From assembly GCA_002707185.1 (NCBI GenBank), contig PAMF01000069.1, positions 1 through 9,957 on the forward strand: a stretch of DNA of 9,957 nt. Direction: 5' to 3'. Positions 6,367 to 9,957 of this stretch are shown piece by piece. The position numbers were made by a program, and so were the translations under genes. Under the pieces are notes generated by a model. It was given only the letters and a program-made list of their open reading frames with translations, searched no databases and was not told where the DNA came from. Position 1 is the stretch's first letter; each line of letters begins with the position of its first letter. The DNA comes from Chloroflexota bacterium. Lineage in GTDB: Bacteria > Chloroflexota > Dehalococcoidia > UBA3495.

Positions 6367-7497
6367 TTACCACTTTTGGATAATGGGCAATACTTCTTTA
6401 CCGAACAAACTTATATTAGTCATAGTAGCTTTGTGGGACATCCTAGATTCCTGACCGTAAAATATTAGATGCTCCATCCCCAGTCTGGTGTGCAAATATT
6501 CTAATTTTTCTAATACTGTCTCTGGGGTTCCACAGACTATGTGGTAGTTTTCTTTTAGTTCCTCAAAACTTTGCTGGATTAAAGGTCGTACTGCTCTTCG
6601 AGCTGCAACCTGTTCCCCTGCTTGGCTCCTGTATCCGACCGGATTCATGTATTCTCGGGGTCCCCTGGTAGTAGTTCCCATGCGCCAGATGAAATTTCGG
6701 GCTTCTTCGTCTGCTTGTTCCTGTGTTTCTCCAACGTAGCAGCAAATTAGATATCCGAAATTATCCGAGGTGGTTTGGTAACCCGCTGCTGAAGCAGCTG
6801 TCCTGTAAATCTGAAACAAATCTTCTGTAACGTCTAGAGGTGTCAGGAAAGCTACATATGTATAACCATGTCGGGCACACCATTCGGCAGTTTCAGGACT
6901 GGCGGTTCCCGGGACCCATATTGGAGGGTGAGGTTTCTGGACCGGCACCATCCACGGATTAACTACTCTGAAATTATAATGTTCTCCTTCCCACCGGAAA
7001 GGTCCTGGTGTGGTCCATGTTTTAATTACCAAATCATGGCATTCTTCGAACCTTCCTCTATTGTCGAGAGGATTTCCATTTGTTGCTAAGGTTTCTACTC
7101 CGGTGCCTCTGACCATTCCCGATATGACTCTGCCACCGGATATAACGTCGATCATGGCGATTTCTTCGGCGAGTCGGACTGGATTGTCGTGTATCGGAAG
7201 GATATTGCCCAAGAGGAGAATTTTGGCTTGTTGCGTTGTTCTTGCTAATACAGCTGCTGTTAAGTTGCAAGAGGCGTTCATGCATGATGGTGTATTGTGA
7301 TGTTCGTTGACCATGATTCCATCGAATCCAAGTTCGTCGACGTACATCGATTCGTCGAAATAGCGTTTAAAAAGGTCGGTTCCTTTACCCGGGTCGAAAT
7401 AGGTGTTAGGGAAGGTGAGACGGAGTGAGGGGAATTTGTCTCCTTCTTCATCAGGATACTCGTGGTATGGAAACTCACTGAAATAATATACTTTCAT
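6367..7497 (-). CDS. Luciferase-like flavin-dependent oxidoreductase C (LLM class)
   Basis: This 376-residue luciferase-like monooxygenase has full alkanal-monooxygenase-type architecture. The segments are GFDGIMVNEHHNTP (57-70) with the EHH signature; ISGGRVISGMVRGTG (119-133), the barrel strand and loop that typically carries the flavin phosphate contacts; and KPHPPIWVPGTASPET (188-203). A C-terminal helix ends in FGKEVLP, a diverged form of the GQxILPKF ending of paralogues A and B. It probably oxygenates an organic substrate using reduced flavin; the substrate is unknown. The protein has a Cys-containing insertion (SCMNASC, 71-77) close to the EHH motif. The ATG start has GAGGT 8 nt upstream. 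It is preceded by the acyl-CoA synthetase (94-nt gap) and followed by oxidoreductase B (145-nt gap). Low visible identity to A and B outside fold motifs suggests old paralogues with different substrates, not a recent duplication. Confidence 0.9.
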   Translation of the reverse strand: MKVYYFSEFPYHEYPDEEGDKFPSLRLTFPNTYFDPGKGTDLFKRYFDESMYVDELGFDGIMVNEHHNTPSCMNASCNLTAAVLARTTQQAKILLLGNILPIHDNPVRLAEEIAMIDVISGGRVISGMVRGTGVETLATNGNPLDNRGRFEECHDLVIKTWTTPGPFRWEGEHYNFRVVNPWMVPVQKPHPPIWVPGTASPETAEWCARHGYTYVAFLTPLDVTEDLFQIYRTAASAAGYQTTSDNFGYLICCYVGETQEQADEEARNFIWRMGTTTRGPREYMNPVGYRSQAGEQVAARRAVRPLIQQSFEELKENYHIVCGTPETVLEKLEYLHTRLGMEHLIFYGQESRMSHKATMTNISLFGKEVLPIIQKW

Positions 7498-7565
7498 CTA
7501 GGGGTACCTCTTTGAATATTGGTTCAACTCTAGTGAGCAACTCTTTATGAGATTGACTCCCCGGG

Positions 7566-7586
7566 GCAAACATCTTCCGATGTTGC
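7566..7586 (-). other. Hairpin with GGAA tetraloop just after the acyl-CoA synthetase stop
   Basis: Beginning 5 nt after the synthetase stop, the minus-strand RNA reads GCAACAUC-GGAA-GAUGUUUGC. This is an 8-bp stem with one bulged U and a GNRA-type loop, followed directly by CCCCGGGG. No U tract follows, so it is not a canonical intrinsic terminator. A 3'-end-stabilising or attenuating structure between the synthetase and oxidoreductase C is possible. Confidence 0.5.
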
Positions 7587-7591
7587 TCTGG

Positions 7592-9496
7592 TTAATCTTC
7601 TAAAGTAGTAATATCTCCTGGATCTAAGCCTAACTCCTGTGCTTTTAAAAGTCTCCGCATTATTTTCCCCGATCGGGTCTTGGGGAGTGTAGGAGCAAAT
7701 TCAATTTCAGATGGAACTGCAATTGGACCGAGCTCTTGCCTGACATGGGCTTGCAGATCGGCGATCATACGGTCCGAAGGATCGTTTCCTACTCGCAAAG
7801 TAACAAAACCCTTTATGGATTCCCCTCGCAGCTCATCGGGTTTTCCGATTACGGCAGCCTCAGCTACCGATGGATGGGAAACCAAAGCGCTTTCTACTTC
7901 TGCTGACCCTATTCTATGGCCAGCGACATTTAACACATCGTCAGCTCTGCCTACTACCATGTAATATCCATCTGCATCTCTCAATGCAACATCACCCGTC
8001 AGATAGCAACCAGGGATAGTATTCCAATTTTCTGCGAAGCGTTCAGGAGCTCCATATACTGTCCGAAAGAAGTGAGGGAACGGTTTCCTAATCACTAAGA
8101 ACCCGCCTTTGTCGGGTTCTTCGATAGGTTGCCCTTCTCTGTCAACTATGTCCATTATTGCGCCGGGTAGCGGTTTACCGACACGTCCTGGCCGAGACGG
8201 CATTGATGCCAGGGTTCCTAGGCATGGCCCACCGGTTTCGGTTTGCCACCAGTTATCGACTAAATACCCCCAGTCACCATTACCGCAAAGGTACTTGTAA
8301 GCCCATTTCTGGGCTTCTGGGTTGAGAGGTTCTCCTGCGCAGGTAAGGAAGCGAAGTGATCGTAGGTCGTGTTTTAAAGGATATTCTTCCCCGTAACGCA
8401 TCAGCATGCGAACCAACGTAGGCGCAGTAAATATTACGTTAACACCATATTTTTCTATTGTGTCGTAGAAAATATCAGGGCTTGGGTAATCCGGCGCTCC
8501 TTCACGGAAAATTGTGGTTGCACCTGCGATCAGTGGAGCGTAAACGATATAACTGTGTCCTACTACCCACCCGATATCCGATGTACACCAAAACACATCG
8601 TCATCTTTTACATCCCAAAAGGTTTTAAAATGGTAGTAGGTGCCTACCATGTATCCACCATGGACATGTTGAACACCTTTAGGTTTTCCGGTGGTACCAC
8701 TGGTGTAAAGGATGTATAGAGGATCTTCAGATTCCATAATCTCAGGTTCTGAATATACGCTGTTTTCGCTCAGCATTTGGTCAAAATCTTTTTCTTTGGG
8801 GCCAAGATCTGGTTTTTGATCTTCTCGTCGCCAAACGATGATGTGTTCTAAAAAGTCTAATCCTTTCACAGCCTCATCGCTGATACCTTTAAGATCAACT
8901 CGATTTCCTCTCCGGTATCCTGCGTCACCTGTGATCAACGCCTTGGCTTGAGCGTCAACTAAGCGGTCTCTTAAAGAACCAACGCTAAACCCTGCGTAAA
9001 CAACGCTGTGGATTGCGCCTATCCGAGCACATGCAAGCATAGCTATCGCGCCTTCAGGACTCAAAGGCATATATATAACGACTCGGTCACCTTTACCTAT
9101 TCCTAAAGACCTGAGCCCGTTTGCGCAGCGGTTAACCAGTTGGGCTAGTCGTCCATATGTAAAAACCCGCTCTGATCCGTCTTCACCTAACCAAATGAAA
9201 GCAGCCTTATTTTTCTTCTCCGAATTAAGGTGCCTATCAAGACAATTGTAGGTGATGTTGCATTGTCCACCTAAAAACCATTGAAAATTAGGATAATCCC
9301 ATTGAAATATCTTGTCCCATGGTTTAAACCAGTCTAGTTCAGATGCTATCTCGGCCCAAAATTGTTCCGGATCAGTTATGGATCGCCGGTATACTTCGTC
9401 GTAATCCTTAAGAGTTGCTTGCTCGTATACGTGCGAAGGTGGTTGAATCTCACTGGTTTCTTGAAGTAAATGGTCAATCTGTCCTTGCTGTACCAT
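7592..9496 (-). CDS. AMP-forming short-chain acyl-CoA synthetase (acetate/propionate--CoA ligase)
   Basis: This 634-residue adenylate-forming enzyme of the Acs/PrpE family makes an acyl-AMP from a short carboxylate and ATP, then an acyl-CoA. An ACAS-type N-terminal segment is present (about 30-85). The core motifs are YTSGTTGKPKG (264-274), DNWWQTETGG (414-423), the hinge-region TGD (500-502), GRADDVLNVAGHR (517-529) and PKTRSGK with the catalytic, acetylatable Lys611. The conserved pocket Trp (Trp417) is retained, which limits the acyl group to short chains. Two other pocket positions differ from canonical Acs: WVVGHSY instead of WVTGHSY (Val312) and CAGEP instead of SVGEP (Ala387), both as I recall them in propionyl-CoA synthetase PrpE. 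For this reason neither acs nor prpE is assigned. The ATG has GAGGG 7 nt upstream. It is the first gene of the minus-strand run, divergent from the sulfurtransferase across a 262-nt gap; no clear promoter was found for it. Confidence 0.92.
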   Translation of the reverse strand: MVQQGQIDHLLQETSEIQPPSHVYEQATLKDYDEVYRRSITDPEQFWAEIASELDWFKPWDKIFQWDYPNFQWFLGGQCNITYNCLDRHLNSEKKNKAAFIWLGEDGSERVFTYGRLAQLVNRCANGLRSLGIGKGDRVVIYMPLSPEGAIAMLACARIGAIHSVVYAGFSVGSLRDRLVDAQAKALITGDAGYRRGNRVDLKGISDEAVKGLDFLEHIIVWRREDQKPDLGPKEKDFDQMLSENSVYSEPEIMESEDPLYILYTSGTTGKPKGVQHVHGGYMVGTYYHFKTFWDVKDDDVFWCTSDIGWVVGHSYIVYAPLIAGATTIFREGAPDYPSPDIFYDTIEKYGVNVIFTAPTLVRMLMRYGEEYPLKHDLRSLRFLTCAGEPLNPEAQKWAYKYLCGNGDWGYLVDNWWQTETGGPCLGTLASMPSRPGRVGKPLPGAIMDIVDREGQPIEEPDKGGFLVIRKPFPHFFRTVYGAPERFAENWNTIPGCYLTGDVALRDADGYYMVVGRADDVLNVAGHRIGSAEVESALVSHPSVAEAAVIGKPDELRGESIKGFVTLRVGNDPSDRMIADLQAHVRQELGPIAVPSEIEFAPTLPKTRSGKIMRRLLKAQELGLDPGDITTLED

Positions 9497-9668
9497 TTAT
9501 ATACCCTCATCGGCTAAATTATTGGTTCACAGATTGGTGGATTAGATAATGGGATAGTCCACGAAGGGATAAATCACTGGGCGGAATACCCCCGTGTCGA
9601 TACCCAGGGGCTTAGCAGGTTCCATTCTAGCGGTAGATGTAGATACTAACAAGTTGAGAGTATCTCAA

Positions 9669-9697
9669 TTGACCCCTACGTCACGGTATCTTAGAAT
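9669..9697 (+). promoter_or_regulatory. Sigma70-type promoter for the sulfurtransferase
   Basis: TTGACC (9669-9674, 5/6 to TTGACA) and TAGAAT (9692-9697, 5/6 to TATAAT) are separated by exactly 17 nt. Predicted transcription would start near 9704, giving a leader of about 55 nt. The -10 hexamer lies inside a 15-bp tandem repeat, so a second TAGAAT exists at 9707-9712 without a matching -35. Confidence 0.55.
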
Positions 9698-9714
9698 TTG
9701 GTATCTTAGAATTT
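9685..9714. repeat. Perfect 15-bp tandem duplication covering the -10 region
   Basis: The unit GGTATCTTAGAATTT occurs twice head to tail (9685-9699, 9700-9714), and GGT begins a third copy. It duplicates the -10 hexamer and the likely start region of the sulfurtransferase promoter. Perfect identity suggests a recent slippage or duplication event, or a paired direct-repeat binding site. Confidence 0.8.
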
Positions 9715-9724
9715 GGTGATCGAA

Positions 9725-9746
9725 GGCGTCTATTATTTTAGACGTC
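9725..9746 (+). promoter_or_regulatory. Leader hairpin directly before the sulfurtransferase ribosome site
   Basis: GGCGTCTA (9725-9732) pairs with TAGACGTC (9739-9746) over 8 bp, including one G-U, around the 6-nt loop TTATTT. The stem ends one base before the TAGGAG SD (9748-9753). It could affect translation initiation, or be an operator in DNA form. Confidence 0.45.
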
Positions 9747-9758
9747 GTAGGAGTGCTT

Positions 9759-9957
9759 ATGATATCAGATAGTGGATTCATGCATCCGGAATATCTGGTC
9801 GATGCGGAGTGGGTTGATGTGCATAAAGAGGATCCTAATGTGATAGTTGTAGATTCAGATGTGCCGGAATGCTACAGGCGAGGACATATTCCTGGTTCTG
9901 TGATGGTGCCAGACAATTGGGAAAAAGATCCGGAGACCGGTCGAATCCATATCATGA
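9759..9957 (+). CDS. Rhodanese-type sulfurtransferase (thiosulfate/3-mercaptopyruvate type), 5' end only
   Basis: The first 66 residues of a protein that runs off the right edge. After a short N-terminal segment, VIVVDSDVPECYRRGHIPGSVMV (28-50) contains the rhodanese CH2A-type strand and the invariant RGHIPG turn. DNWEKDPETGRIHIM follows, as in tandem-domain thiosulfate or 3-mercaptopyruvate sulfurtransferases. The catalytic cysteine lies beyond the window, so activity cannot be confirmed; the N-terminal domain of tandem enzymes usually lacks it. Such enzymes move a sulfane sulfur to cyanide or a thiol acceptor in the cytoplasm. The ATG has TAGGAG 5 nt upstream, and a promoter with a tandem repeat and a leader hairpin lies before it. 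It is divergent from the acyl-CoA synthetase, so a functional link to the minus-strand cluster is not shown. Confidence 0.82.
   Translation, partial: MISDSGFMHPEYLVDAEWVDVHKEDPNVIVVDSDVPECYRRGHIPGSVMVPDNWEKDPETGRIHIM

Noticed and set aside
9577..9610. Alternative stems CTGGG:CCCAG and CCCC:GGGG, considered as a riboswitch or small RNA
   Set aside because: The stems are only 4-5 bp. They lie upstream of the predicted sulfurtransferase start and match no riboswitch core I can recognise.
9497..9668. Search for a promoter and small ORFs in the divergent gap on the synthetase side
   Set aside because: Only AATAAT-like -10 hexamers without a matching -35 were found on the minus strand. Plus-strand ATG codons are followed at once by stops.

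Overview
The window reads as a chromosomal segment of an uncultivated bacterium. The best taxonomic guess is the SAR202 / marine Dehalococcoidia branch of Chloroflexota. This is inference from gene content: three diverged luciferase-like flavin monooxygenase paralogues lie within about 5 kb, and expansion of that family is a published hallmark of SAR202 genomes. They sit beside an acyl-CoA synthetase, two hydrolases of different folds and an MFS carrier. Base composition looks moderate, SD sequences are strong (AAGGAGG, GGAGGG, AGGAG), and GTG and TTG starts are used. No rRNA, tRNA, CRISPR array, insertion sequence or phage gene was seen.

Layout. At the left edge (3-218, +) is the 3' end of a nucleoside phosphorylase/nucleosidase (MTA/SAH nucleosidase-like) gene. 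It converges on a long minus-strand run. In transcription order, right to left, the run holds an AMP-forming short-chain acyl-CoA synthetase (7592-9496), luciferase-like oxidoreductase C (6367-7497), luciferase-like oxidoreductase B (5295-6221), an MFS transporter (3921-5180), luciferase-like oxidoreductase A (2646-3836), a beta-lactamase-fold serine hydrolase (1488-2588), an MBL-fold metallohydrolase (609-1439) and a 72-residue cysteine-containing small protein (300-518). Gaps within the run are about 48-145 nt, so it may be one loose transcription unit or several. At the right edge, divergent from the synthetase, a rhodanese-type sulfurtransferase begins at 9759 (+) and runs off the window. 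No stretch longer than 300 bases lacks a gene.

How the genes could work together (inference). The flavin monooxygenases could oxygenate an organic substrate, giving esters or lactones. The MBL-fold and serine hydrolases could open these, and the acyl-CoA synthetase could activate the resulting short acids. The MFS protein could move substrate or product across the membrane. The synthetase has a propionyl-CoA-synthetase-like acyl pocket rather than the canonical acetate one, which fits a C3-type product. No flavin reductase or F420 biosynthesis gene is present, so reduced cofactor would have to come from elsewhere.

Non-coding structure is concentrated in the gaps. There is a good sigma70-type promoter for the sulfurtransferase whose -10 hexamer is duplicated by a perfect 15-bp tandem repeat, followed by a leader hairpin abutting the SD. 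A GGAA-tetraloop hairpin lies just after the synthetase stop. A perfect 14-bp palindrome lies between a TATAAT box and the start of oxidoreductase B. Further inverted repeats lie upstream of the MFS gene and of the small protein gene.
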